Assembly (NCBI GenBank): GCA_007844125.1
Contig: CM017569.1
Coordinates: forward strand, 6,969,964-7,033,963
Direction of reading: 5' to 3'
Length of the DNA: 64,000 nt
DNA from: Sinonovacula constricta
Taxonomy: Eukaryota; Mollusca; Bivalvia; Cardiida; Solecurtidae
Every line of letters starts with the position of its first letter. Positions within the stretch are counted from its first letter, which is position 1. The notes beneath the pieces were generated by a model. It saw nothing but the letters and a program-made list of their open reading frames with translations, searched no databases and was not told the DNA's origin. Position numbers and translations under genes: made by a program. This document shows, piece by piece, positions 49,808 through 62,404 of this stretch.

Positions 49808-50095
49808 ATTATTATTTTTATTATTTTTTTAAATTTGACTTATACGCTGTGGGTTGGATGCCTATTTGAGCTCATTAATTTTCAATAGATGACACATACC
49901 TGTAGTTCTACATGGTGATGACAAGACAATGTCATGATTGTTTTGTCTTGTTCTGAAAAGATATCGCAGCCACCACATTTAATCATCTTAGCGACGTCCA
50001 GCTACTGACGTTAAGTCCTCCTTTCCGTACGGGGCTCGAACCCAAGGGATGAGAAGCTTAGCAGTCGGCGACTCTACCACTACGTCACGGGCGCC
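49808..50095 (-). mobile_element. tRNA-derived SINE
   Basis: Read on the minus strand, the element starts GGCGCCCGTGACGTAGTGG (A-box region at plus 50077-50087, one mismatch to TRGYNNARNNG). It carries a perfect B box GTTCGAGCC (plus 50033-50041), then an unrelated body, and ends in an AAT/A-rich tail near 49808-49830. A box to B box distance is tRNA-like. The acceptor stem is not matched, so it is a retroposon head and not a tRNA gene. The family is not identified. Confidence 0.7.
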
Positions 50096-51951
50096 ACTAC
50101 AGTGCGATGAAAGGTCATGGCGTATCATATGAACCACGTTCATGCATCACTAGGCGTGGTTGCGGTGGACGGGAAAGACGGTATTTATATTTTTGTCAAA
50201 AACAAAAACCACAACAACACGTTTTAATGTATGTTAATAAGTGGGCTTCGGTTATTATAGCGACTTTCGTGCTGTTTTTGTATGAAAGACACTAGATTAC
50301 CACCTGTAGAGAATAACACTAACGCACTGTTAAACGGTAAAAGCAGCCCCTCAACAATTGTAAGGATCCAAAATATCTTGTCAATTGATAATTATGTTAC
50401 ATTCTAATATACCATCATCATCAACTTCAGTTTAACATTACAAAGACTTAAACCCAACTACGGTGGTCTATCACTCAACGGGCATAATCTCTGGTTCGTA
50501 TATAACCGATCTTTCAAGGTGCAGATTTAAATACTGAACAAATCAAGTGTGCACTACATCCCTCTTTGTTTTACAAAGCTATTTTACCCATTATATGCAC
50601 TTTCCCGTCTTCAATCATTTAACACACTGCGTGTTCTTTATTTTTAAATTTACCAATATACCGTAACGTGCAGAAGAACAATTTTCGCGTATTCCAATTT
50701 TACGAGAAGCGGTGTAAGTCTTAAGTAGCTACAATATAAAAAAATTCAAAATTTCCAATGCCAGCTTTAACTTATGATGTTCCATATTCTATATATTTGT
50801 TTTCACCCAAATATACACAAGGTATTTAAAGAATTTTACAGTGCAACTTGTGCCACCTTATCATGCACACACAGCGATTTACCAAATAGTATCATTCAAT
50901 AATATAATAAGGGATTTCTGTTTTCAGAGAATGCGACGTGTCTTCGATGTTTAACAAAATAACTTAACTGGTAAACTCAAGTTTTTTTTATATGCACATA
51001 TATTTCACATATATTAAACTAGCATTAATATCGCTGATTTAAGTACATTTGACATTATTGCTAAATGAAAACAGCGAATATCTGCATTCGTGAAAATATG
51101 TACATATGTTGTAACATGTACCAGGAAGACTTCCCGATTGCCTGACATGACTCGTCTTGGACAAACCGGAAACATCTCTCTTGTCACCGGAAATATGAGG
51201 ATACATCCTTACAGTACCGTTCCTTCAATCCGCAATAAAAATTGCTAACACATGTTTGCCTTACGTGTCTGAGGAAATAGGAAAAACAGTTATTCTAAAA
51301 TTTGAAAAGTGTGCAGACCAAATGCAAAGGAAGGCTCCACAGGGGAGCACTTATTAATTGTCGGAGACCCTTGATAATTTAAAACCCTCTTGAGACCGTA
51401 CGTTAACTCTCGCTATACCCCCGAAACGTGAGTCCGGTTTTGCGACAACATATATCTTTTCCGTGAAGTGGTAGTCGTAATTTCAATTAGATTTAACTGT
51501 AATACTGAAAAGGTCTGGGTACAAAAGCACAAGGCAATCGGCATGATTTTTTTTTTTTTTTATATTTTTTTTTGACATTTAGCGATGAAGTATTCAGCAC
51601 ACAGATCCATTCACGTAATTCAAGTAGAAAACAAGCTGTACTAAAGTACATGTTGTTTCATGTTATTGTCTTGTTTTAACAATACATAGGTCGAATATAA
51701 CAGAAACCTTAAGTTTATGACATAATTTTATTGCGGTGTACAAAGGTACATTTTATGTCAGGTTGCTGTTTTGTTTTTATAATGCATTTATAATTTAGCA
51801 ACGAAACAATTATATGACTTTAGAATTTTTTTGAGTTATACAAGTATATTTATTACATGTTATTGTTTTGTTTTAAGCTTACTTTGCCTTCAACATCTTT
51901 TTAGAATGATCTCTATTTATATATAAACAATCCGCAATAAAAAGTTCAAGC
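50096..51951. other. intergenic DNA, no gene seen
   Basis: AT-rich. Several CCGGAAA (Ets-like) motifs lie in a GC-richer stretch at 51125-51240. A T-rich run occurs at 51546-51572. No gene recognised. Confidence 0.5.
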
Positions 51952-52467
51952 AGACAGGTACAGAATAGAATAGAATTCCAATGGGACATGACACAGTAAA
52001 TAGAAATACAGTTACAGAAGAGAACAGAATTACAATAGGATGTGTCACTGTAGATAGTCGGGCAGGTAGAGAAGAGAACAAAATTCCAATTGGGACGTAA
52101 CACTGTCAATAGTCGGACAGGTAGAGAAGAGAACAAAATTCCAATTCGGACGTGACACTGTAAATAGTCGGACAGGTACAGAAGAGAAAATAATTCTAAT
52201 GGTACGTGGCACTGTAAATAGTTAGACAGGTACAGAAGAGAACAGAATTACAATGGGATGTGTCAATGTAGATAGTCGGGCAGGCAGAGAATAGAGCAGA
52301 ATTCCAATGGTACGTGGTACTATAAATAGCCGGACAGGTACAGAAAACAACAGAATTCCAATGGGACGTGACACTGTAAATAGTCAAACAGGTACAGAAG
52401 AGAACAGATTCCAAGTATTCCAATCGGACGTGACACTGTGAAAGGTCGGGCAGGTATAGAAGAAAAA
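51952..52467. repeat. ~54-bp minisatellite (~9-10 copies)
   Basis: Units contain GACAGGTACAGAAGAGAAC, AGAATTCCAATGGGACGTG and ACACTGTAAATAGTCG, with a length near 54 bases (18 codons). The minus-strand open frames (motif NSVLFCTCLTIYS) follow from the repeat length and are not taken as genes. Confidence 0.94.
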
Positions 52468-54661
52468 TCCATGGATTTCTTTTTCAAATCATATTAATAT
52501 CGACAAAACAAAATAAGCTACCATATGCACGTGCGTTATATTGGCAAAATTTCATAAGCAATATAATCAAGCGAAAGGTTAAACAGTGAAAAAAAAAGTT
52601 TATTCTTGGCTTAGCTTGCTTTGACAGAAATATAAAATACTCTTTATTGACGACACTTATTCAAATTCTGACAGGGGTTGTGCTATACTCTCCTACAGAT
52701 ATAGGTAAACACGGGTTTATTCTCTTTGAGAAATTCTCGTGTACTTTTATTTTATTTATTGCTATTTAACAGTTTCTCTTTATAAACAGCATAAAACATC
52801 ATTATCAATGAGTTTGGAGTTAACCGGCGGACAACATTATGTCGGTTGATTGGTAATATGTCTTACTCTGATGAATATCTACGCCTATGTGCAGAGGGTT
52901 CATCAATGCAAAATCACGTTTTTGTGTGTTAAAGTACAACCTAACCCAAAACGTAGGACATCAACTCGCAATTATAAACAGGAACTTTCAAGTAAATGTC
53001 ATTCTGTGCCTTTTAAGTTATATCTTTCATTCTGACACATACGTCTTTTACGTCTTAAATGGTAAAAGAGAAAGTCCTATGCAATCTTAACAACAAATAT
53101 TAATTCAATAAAGACGAGAAAATAGAACAAAAAATACTATTAACCGTCTCCAATATATGTTTTTAAGGTTTTGCTTATATTGCAATAACAATAATTCTAA
53201 TTGCAGATTCGCATATTTGTTCAATTAATTTCTCCTGCCACTTTTCAAAATAGATAAACTCATCTACGAGGACATTTAACACAAAAACAAAAGGATTCCT
53301 CAATCCTCGTGGTGGAAAAACAGTAATGGAAATTTCATTTACTTGAATAATTATGCCTTTAAATTCCTTGGCGCACGCCATTATATAAATAAAAAATCGA
53401 GAAACAAAAAGTAACTTAGCGAGACTAATTTTCGGCCGAGCGAATAAATCTACACAGCGATTCTTTCTAAGAGTTGATCGTTAATTTTAAATGCATTCTG
53501 CAATGGAATAAGAAACTGTGGGATAGGGAAAAATGAGCTGCGGCGAAAAAGTGCTTTTCATAAAACGCATGATCATTATAATAAAACCGTTAGCCAAAAA
53601 TAGTAAACTTACAAAAAACGTTCTTGTACCGTTATAATGATGCCGTAAAGACGTTACGTGTTATGCTGTTACTTTGATTTTATTCAGAGAAAAAGAAGCC
53701 ATGGTCTGTAAACACTTCATGTTGAAGTAGAGCCTCTTCACCGTTCGTTGTCGGGCCTCTTGAAACCGTACCAGAAGTCGTCGGAACAGCTGTCGTCATC
53801 ATAAATACATATGATTGGATGACATCAACGTCGGCCATGAGTCAATTAAAGAACTGCTAGACCCGTAAATAGCGTAATTATTGACTGACATTGGCGTAAA
53901 AATAATTAGCGGGTAGACTGCGTGCTCGCTTATATAGTCGTAATTGTGTCAATATGGAAATACTTGAAGGTTCGGCCCACTTCTAAAGATTAATCAATTT
54001 GTTTTCATAATATTTCTGCCACCCCCATCTTCGTACATTCGTCTCCGCAAAACATTTTGTAGTGATAACTAAAATTTATGAAACAGTTACCCCAAGTTTG
54101 TATTTTTAAATATGTCTATTATTTTATGTGGATATTAAACTGCCTTATTCCTTGACGGATAATAAATAAAGTTATTACATCGCAACATCAGGGACAGAGT
54201 GTCTCACAAAACTGAATGATTAACAATAAAATATTGATTTTATACCGATAATGACATAAAAGTTACGCATTCCATTAAGAAATGCAACAATAATATTTAA
54301 TGTGTAGACATTAGATTTTTTCATAGGGGTTAATGAGATGCTATGAAGTCGGCGATCTGTAAACTGAGATTAAATGATCAAGCAAGTTTTGTTGAGATTC
54401 ATACGTCCATCAAAATAAGATCTCTAGACGATTTTTAATAAAATATTTATAAAAATCTCTGTAACTGAGGTCTGTAAAATATTTTTTTTTCTACTAACAG
54501 AGTAAGGTTTAATCGGAAAATAATAACGGTTATAACAGACCATGCTTTCTTTTCTATTTTTTATATTAAGGAATTCTGGCGAACTAGAAGACATTACCTT
54601 TAAAGGTTTGTTATGCCAAATACAGCTCCGTCGGACACTGCTCCGGGTGGAGCTATTTTTG
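52468..54661. other. intergenic DNA, no gene seen
   Basis: AT-rich. A GC-richer, homeodomain-motif-dense block lies at about 53750-53960 (see findings). No gene recognised. Confidence 0.5.
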
Positions 54662-56502
54662 TTTTGCCGTTACGGATACAGCTTCCGGGTGCTATATTCG
54701 TTGCGCCTTAACGGATGAAGGTTCATAGAGCTACAATCTTTGCACCTTAGCGGATACAGCTGCCTGGCCCTACAATCTTTGCGCTTTAACAGATACAGCT
54801 TCCTGGGGCTACAATCTTTGCGCCTTAACAGATACAGCTTCATGGAGTTACATTTTTTGCGCCTTACGAATACAGCTGCCTGTAGCTACATTCTGTGCGC
54901 CTTTACGGATACAGCTACCTGGAGCTCTAATCATTGCGCCTTTACGGATACAACCTCCTGGAGATTTAATCTTTGCACCATAGCGGATACAACTTCCTGA
55001 AGCTACAATCTTTGCGCTTTAACAGATACAGCTTCATGGAGTTACATTTTTTGCGCCTTAACAGATACAGCTTCCTGAGCTACAATCTTTGCGCCTTTAC
55101 GGATACAACTTCCTGGAGATTTAATCTTTGCGCCTTAACGGATACAACTTCCTGAAGCTACAATCTTTGCGCCTTACGGATACAGCTGCCTGTAGCTACA
55201 ATCCTTGTGCCTTTACGGAGACAGATGCCTGGAGCTACAATCTTTGCACCTTAACGGATACAACTGCCTGCAGCTACAATCCTTGCGCCCTTAAGCATAC
55301 AGTTTCCTGGATCTACAATCCTTGCGCCTTTACGGACACAGCTGTCTGTAGCTATAATCCTTGCGGCTTTACGAATACAGCTGCCTGTAGCTACAATCCT
55401 TGTGCATTTACGGATACAGCTGCCTGTAGCTACAATCCTTGCGCCTTTACGGATACAGCTGCCTGTAGCTACAATCCCTGCGCCTTTACGGACACAGCTG
55501 CATATAGCTATAATCCTTGCGCCTTTACGGACACAGCTGGCTGTAGCTATAATCCTTGCGCCTTTACGGACACAGCTGCCTGTAGCTATAATCCTTGCGC
55601 CTTTACGGACACAGCTGCCTGTAGCTACAATCCTTGTGCATTTACGGATACAGCTGCCTGAAGCTACAATCATTGCGCCTTTACGGATACAACTTCCTGG
55701 AGATTTAATCTTTGCGCCTTAACGGATGCAACTTCCTGAAGCTAAATCTTTGCGCCTTACGGATACAGCTGCCTGTAGCTACAATCCTTGTGCCTTTACG
55801 GAGACAGATGCCTGGAGCTACAATCTTTGCACCTTAACGGATACAACTGCCTGCAGCTACAATCCTTGCGCCCTTAAGCATACAGTTTCCTGGATCTACA
55901 ATCCTTGCGCCTTTACGGACACAGCTGCCTGTAGCTATAATCCTTGCGGCTTTACGAATACAGCTGCCTGTAGCTACAATCCTTGCGCCTTTACGGATAC
56001 AGCTGCCTGTAGCTACAATCCCTGCGCCTTTACGGACACAGCTGCATATAGCTATAATCCTTGCGCCTTTACGGACACAGCTGGCTGTAGCTATAATCCT
56101 TGCGCCTTTACGGACACAGCTGCCTGTAGCTATAATCCTTGCGCCTTTACGGACACAGCTGGCTGTAGCTATAATCCATGCGCCTTTACGGATACATATG
56201 CCTGTAGCTATAATCCATGCGCCTTTACGGATACAGATGCCTGTAGCTATAATCCTTGCGCCTTTACGGATACAGCTGCCTGTAGCTATAATCCTTGCGC
56301 CTTTACGGATACAGCTGCATGTAACTATAATCCTTGCGCCTTTACGGATACAGCTATCTGGAGCTTAAATCTTTGCACTTTAACGGATACAGCTGTCTAG
56401 AGCTACAATCTTTGCGCCTTAACGGATACAGCTTTCTGGAGCTACAATCTTTGCGCCTTAATGGATACAGCTTTCTGGAGCTACAATCTTTGCGCCATGA
56501 CA
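54662..56502. repeat. 39-bp minisatellite (~47 copies) with open frames
   Basis: The unit is 39 bases (13 codons) and contains ACGGATACAGCTGCCTGTAG, then CTACAATCCTTGCGCCTTT. Because 39 is divisible by 3 and the unit lacks stops in several frames, open frames run on both strands. These are CAFTDTAACSYNP repeats in plus frames 55128-55661 and 55726-56400, another plus frame 55402-55722, and minus 55251-55673. The left part is divergent, the right part homogeneous. A block of about 15 units recurs at an offset of 583 bases (for example 55218 and 55801). Probably noncoding. Confidence 0.96.
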
Positions 56503-56904
56503 GATTTTTTCTCCCCGGAAGCTCTATTAACTTTGAATCAATGGATATACTTTATCCACCAAGGACATTCTTTGGTTTAGAACGTGATGTTCCAAATATA
56601 GCACTTTATCATGAAATAACTGGCCAACGGACAATGTCCGTTTATATTGGCATTTTGTCGTTTACAGCTCACCTGAGTTGGGAGCAACATTCGTTGTTAT
56701 TATAGCCGAAACGATTTCCATTTAACATAATCTTCAGTTGTGTATTTATTAATGATTTCTCCTCTTAGACATTTTCTGTTTTAGTTTAGACGATTTTTTC
56801 GCTTCCTTTAACGGTCAAATCATTAAAAAAAATTACATTTATATTTATCTCATCTACTTTTATTTTCCTTTGATTCGCATATTTATCTTTTCTCAAACAA
56901 TCTC

Positions 56905-57245
56905 TGTGCAAGTTTGCCGATCCATCCTTTCTCAAGCTCTCTTTGAGCAGGTTTGCTGATTTGTCCTTCTCAGAATCACTTTGTGTAGGTCTGCCGATCC
57001 ATCCTTTCTCAAACTTTCTCTCTCTCTCTCTCTGAGCATGTTTGCCAATGCATCCTTTCTCAGGCTCTCACTGCGCAGGATTGCCGATCCATCCTTCCTA
57101 AAGTTCTCTCTGTCTCCCCTCTGTCTCCCTCTTCCCCCCCTCTCTCTCTCTCTCTTAATCCTCTCTTTCTCTCCCTGTGCATGTTTGCCTATCAATCCTT
57201 CATCGGGCTCACTCTGGGTCCTTTCGTCGAGCCATTCTTCCTAAT

Positions 57246-57320
<75 letters not shown>

Positions 57321-57472
57321 GCAGGTTTGCCGATCCATCCCTTATCAAGCTCTTTCTGTGTAGGAAACCCCAAGCATTTTCTGCACTTGTTCGCCGATCC
57401 ATCCTTTATCAGGCTCTCTGTGCATGTTTGCCGATTCATCCTTCCTTAATCTCTCTCTCTTTCTCTCTCTCT

Positions 57473-57570
<98 letters not shown>

Positions 57571-57815
57571 AAGCAGGTTCGGCGATCCATTCTTCTTCAT
57601 GCTATTTCTGTGCAAGTTTGCCGATTTATCCTTTCTTAGACTCTTTCTGCGTGGTTTCACCGATTCATCCTTCCACAAGCCCTGTCAGCGTAGGTTCGCC
57701 GATCAAGCCTTCATCAAGCTCTTTTTGTGAAGGTTTGCCGATCCATCCTTCCTCAAGCTCTCTCTGGAACATGTTTGCCTATCGATCCTTGCTCATACTC
57801 TCTTCTTCTTCTTCT

Positions 57816-57875
<60 letters not shown>

Positions 57876-57960
57876 GCCTAGGTAAGTCGACCCATTCATT
57901 GCTAAATTCCTGTTTGCGCAGATTTGCCGATCCACCATTCCTCAAGCTTTCTATGCTTAG
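56905..57960. repeat. ~37-40-bp minisatellite with embedded (CT)n expansions
   Basis: Units read roughly GTTTGCCGATCCATCCTT, then TCTCAAGCTCTCTCTGTGCAG. In several units the short CTCTCT part is expanded into long CT microsatellites (about 57009-57033, 57249-57318, 57471-57571, 57810-57876). Leu/Ser-rich and Arg/Glu-rich open frames are artefacts. Confidence 0.93.
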
Positions 57961-59862
57961 GATCGTGGACCTATACTTTATTAGGCTTTCTCTCAAGATA
58001 GGGACAAGATATTCTTCCTTGTGATGTGTGATGTGTGTTACTGATTATATCTGTGCAATTTTCGGAGGCCTTCCACCAGCGGTACCTACACGTCGCATTT
58101 ATGAGTATAAATGCACCAGTTAATCTAAAAATGTGATATTAACTAAGTTTACATAAGATATCATCCAGTTTATTAAAGCATGGGAGAAATTTATAAATAA
58201 AAAAACAACAACAACAAAATGATATGTTCCAGAGGATTGAAAGTTGATTCTGTATAGTCGCATTAATATACGTGACAGTTTACTTTCAAACGTACGGAAC
58301 AGTGTATTTGCGATACAGCAAACCATTACAATAGTGCTGATCGATGGCATGTTGACATAGATGTCATATTTGTATTAACGTATTTATGTTCGTGTTTTTG
58401 ATGTGTGTGTGTGGGTGTTTCTGTGTGCGTGTGTGTGGGGGGGGGGGGTGCGGCTTGGGCAACTAATTCAATGAATCATAAATTTGTGAATTGATAACTG
58501 TCAAAATGAGTCACGTTAAAGGCTGTATCCGACACTCAGTGTAAAAATAAAACACATGCGACTTTGCTGAAATCGTTGAGTTGATTTAATTGGTTTTAGG
58601 GTCTTTCACACCACATAAGCATTATGTCCTAAGTAGGATATATGATAAGTATACGATGCGTATATTAAAAGTTACTATTTTACGATATTTAACTAACACA
58701 CGGTAGCACCTGAGGTTTACAAAGATATGTATGAAAGTGAACTTACCCTTATTATGACAACAGAAGACTTAACAAAAGACTTTCACTTTTACAATGAAAA
58801 TACAATGTGAAAAAACTGAACTGGCGTTGATAACTCAATACTCACGTCAAACTAAACAGTGAAATATAGTAACTGTGTATTATATAACAAAATAAAAAAA
58901 TGTCAAGAACATGTCTGTTCATCCGAAAAAGCAGTTGTAGCCTCATACTGATGCCTAATTGGTGCCACATATTTGTAAGCGTACTGCTGTTGTATGCCCC
59001 ACTGTCTGTGAATGTCCTATGCGACAGAATAAATAGTATAACACCCCACTTGTCATTACAAAAATGTATTTCCTATTCGAGCCACGCTGCACAGTAAAGT
59101 ATTTCTAAACTAAGAAAACCACGTGGCTGCTTACTTTTGAAATCCTGCTACATAATTTTACGGGGAATCAGCTCTGGCAATGATATCTAATTAGCTAAAA
59201 TCTCCATCGTGCACATCTATAGATTTAGAAATAATGAGAATTTCAAGTGGTATATTTCACAATTTGAAATGTCTAACAATTAAGGTAACTTAGCCTTTAC
59301 TTAAATGTAAGTACAGGTAAATGCATCAATTAATCACAAATTCCCCAGAACAGGGTGAAGATGTTGTTACAGATATTATATATAGGAAAACTATCGGACA
59401 CCACCTATAAAACAGCAATCTATGATGGTATACACGGATATGATTGACCCTGTTGTGAAAATGTTGGTATGGTATCACAACTACTCACACAAATCTTGGA
59501 TATTAATTTTTTCAAAGCATTTTGTAAAGACCAAAACATGTCCTCTTTTAAGAAAGAAAGTTTGTTCTTGTTCTTTCTGTCAGATATCTTTATCAAATCT
59601 ATACTTTAATGTGCTAGTAACTGCATTCTCTCTTTAACGTCTTTCATTTTATTCAGTTAGAATGTTTATGCTTATTATATACAGCAGTGACAATGTTTTT
59701 ACATTTAAAACTGAACAGCTTTTCTATTACTTGTCCAGTAAAGCTTCGTAACGAGTTTAATTTTTAATGAGAATCTAATGTACTCGTGCATATGTTCGCG
59801 TGTGTGGCCTTTTTGGGAAGAGGTTTAGTTTTAAAAAAATAACCCGCCAAAATGCTCTTTAA

Positions 59863-60010
59863 TTAAAAAACAACAACACGTAATTCAACAAAAACAACAA
59901 CAACAACAAACAACAAAAACAAACAAGAAAAAACCCAACAACGACACAAATAGTAAACAAAACAACAACAACAACAACAACAACAACAAAGAAAACAACA
60001 ACAAAACATT
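59863..60010. repeat. (CAA)n low-complexity tract
   Basis: Long CAA/AAC-rich tract with AAAC and GAAA interruptions. Confidence 0.92.
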
Positions 60011-60338
60011 AACAAAACTTAAGTTCTTATCAAAAATGTATTTTTGTTGATGTTATTCAACTTCGACATTTTAAATATATCGTTTCGTACTCTCAGTGTA
60101 CAGAATGTATATAAAACGGCTCATTGAGTTCACAGGTATAGTTGTATAGACTTGACAATAATCCGCTCGATTTCAATCCCAGGTATCGATCTAAATGAAC
60201 CTGACAGAGTACATGCAGAATTAAAGGGGTTTCACTACAGACATTGTAGGTTCTTGTAAGAAACCATTGTATCATAAATTCTATTTTAATACAAGCGCTC
60301 GTTTAATCTGTTCTTTTATTTCAGAACTTATAACAGCA

Positions 60339-60380
60339 AGTCAAGTCAAGTCGAGTCGAGTCGAGTCCAGTCAAGTCAAG
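60339..60380. repeat. pentanucleotide (GTCAA/GTCGA)n repeat
   Basis: About eight copies of a 5-base unit, GTCAA at both ends and GTCGA in the middle. Confidence 0.9.
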
Positions 60381-61717
60381 GTAACTTGCATGCGCAAAAT
60401 ACGAGTATACAAAGAATTTTTTTTAATAAATGAGGTTGAACATATACATGTAGCATAGTGGTGGTTATTGTTACATCATTGCTTGGATTCTTTATAAATA
60501 ATAATTAAAAACAATGCCGTCCTGCATTTAGATATAAGTAATAGAATTAATAATCGAGAGTACTATAAAAATCAAGACAGTCCTTTGTAGATTTACAGTT
60601 AGCGTCTGCTTCTATGATCTTAGCATGTTATAAAACAAAGTAAAAATATTTCGCTAAAAACATTAAATTTAGATAATGATTTTGAATTGTTAGTGCAAAA
60701 TGTTTCCAGTAAAAGTATTTTATAACCTATTATTTATTATACAAATAAAATGGCTATGTCACTATCCATCTTTTGTGTATAGAAACGTATATAAACATTA
60801 TAGATCCAGAATACAACTCCTAAAACTCAAATATCTAACATACGCCCTCTTATCTTTTGTGTTATATAATACTGTGGATTAAAAGGATGTTTTCAATCTA
60901 TAAAACTGTACAAAATAAATATAAACAAAGCAATAAACGAACGGTATGTAGCATATGTTTATTATAACATCAACAAATTAGTGACCGGCGCCTTTAATAC
61001 ATCAAGAACGACGCGCTTCGATGAGTTCGATTCATACTCGAGTTTAAGTAAACGGCTATAGCGCTGCTAACGTTGGTAAATAAAAACATAAAAGAAATTC
61101 GGTATGATGAAAACACTATTAACAGAAACGTTGAATGAACATATTGGAATAGAGTTATCCAAGCCTTTGAATTGTGGAGATATACATATTTTTGATGCCG
61201 CGATTGAATATTCTGACAAGGTGTGTGTTTCGGCCTCCCAATCGAAAGTGGTTTTAAATAAAGTGTTATTGAGAAGGTGCGAATGTTGTAGTCACGATGT
61301 ACCTTTAGTGTTTTAAGTGATTTGTTACTGCAGTGAGTACCAGGTTTTGAAAATTGAAAACATAACGGATACTTACCAAACAGGAACTATCTGAGACTGT
61401 ACGTATTCTTGATAGTATATTTATGTTTGAAAGGAAGTTGTCTTTTTTTAGTTGAGTTCATAAGTTATCTATCTACCTAAACTTGGGAATTGTTGGAAAT
61501 ACGATTCTATGTTTTCTATTCATTACGTCTGGTGTCTAAACAGAATTGAATTTTGGTCATTTGTTAAAAGAAATACTCAAACATAGGCATTGTAAAACCA
61601 CGTACGAACATACCACTGACAATTCCGTGGGAACAACCATTATATCAAATACAATCTTTATCTCTTTTGCATCCTAACTAGATATGTGCGAATTGGCCTG
61701 CCTTTCACAAATACAGT

Positions 61718-61780
61718 AGACCCAGATCAGCCAGCTACTACTGGGCCGGCTGATCAGGATCAATACTTTTTGCTTCTTTA
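61718..61780. repeat. AGATCAG dispersed element, single copy
   Basis: TAGACCCAGATCAGCC, a GC-rich centre, GGCTGATCAGGATC and ACTTTTTG. The two halves are imperfect inverted repeats. It is related to copies at 23615-23675 and 34893-35023. Confidence 0.6.
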
Positions 61781-62171
61781 ACTGGGGCTATGTTGCTGTG
61801 TGTATAGATGTTGAAAACAACTAATAATAAAGTAAGTGATGTTCTCAATTGGAGCACGGCTCGGGTTAATAGACGTACTAGCGTAGATGTCCATATAAAA
61901 TCTAAATCTGTGAGTTTTGCATTTTGTATCTGTTTAAAAGTAGCTTTCTTGTTTATGGTAGGCTATTGTTCAGTTTCGCTTTCCTTGCGATGTAAAGATA
62001 GTCAGAAGTAGTGTCGGTGCGATGCCACAAAACAATCAAGAAAACATTTAAGTTTTTAAATATTTGGCATTATAGTTACATAAATGTTTTAATGGGGTCG
62101 GGATTATTTAAATAAATTATTAATTAGCCAGAGACATACTGCGCCAATATTTAATCAACATAAAGAGATGT

Positions 62172-62404
62172 GCGCCCATGGCCAAGCGGTTCGAGTTTTC
62201 TTACTCCACTGCCCCTCAACGTGTGGGTTCAAGTCTCGATCGGGACGAGAACTCTCAGTTAGGGAGGTCTACTAGTTGACCTACAGTGCGCCTGTGGTTC
62301 TACCCAGACATATGTCTGGGGTCTTCCCCAACCATTAATTAGCTGGGCGTCTCCATAATGGCAATAATGGTGTCAGTGCAATGTAACAAAACAAACAAAC
62401 AAAA
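62172..62404 (+). mobile_element. tRNA-derived SINE, V-SINE-like
   Basis: The head starts GCGCCCA with a perfect Pol III A box TGGCCAAGCGG (62179-62189) and a perfect B box GTTCAAGTC (62227-62235). The body contains GTGGTTCTACCCAGACAT and GTCTTCCCCAACCATTAATT and ends in an (AAAC)n tail. ATAAAG on both sides (62160-62165 and 62405-62410) may be the core of a target-site duplication. The body and tail recall the molluscan V-SINE group (RUDI type) from memory. That assignment needs a library search. A minus-strand open frame at 62339-62671 partly overlaps it and is not a gene. Confidence 0.75.

Larger units (their letters stand above)
57961..62171. other. intergenic DNA, no gene seen
   Basis: AT-rich. 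It includes a 12-base poly-G after GT repeats (58437-58448), a CAA-rich tract (59863-60010), a GTCAA/GTCGA pentanucleotide repeat (60339-60380) and an AGATCAG dispersed repeat (61718-61780). A 70-aa open frame at 61104-61316 is of balanced composition but unrecognised. Confidence 0.55.

Noticed and set aside
50033..50095. True tRNA gene
   Set aside because: A and B boxes are present, but no proper acceptor stem, and the sequence continues into a SINE body and A-rich tail.
55128..56400. Long repetitive proteins of 177 and 224 aa
   Set aside because: Several frames on both strands are open at once because the unit is 39 bases without stops. No promoter, splice or domain support.
62172..62240. 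True tRNA gene (Leu/Ser-like)
   Set aside because: Perfect promoter boxes, but arms do not pair as a tRNA and a SINE body with (AAAC)n tail follows.
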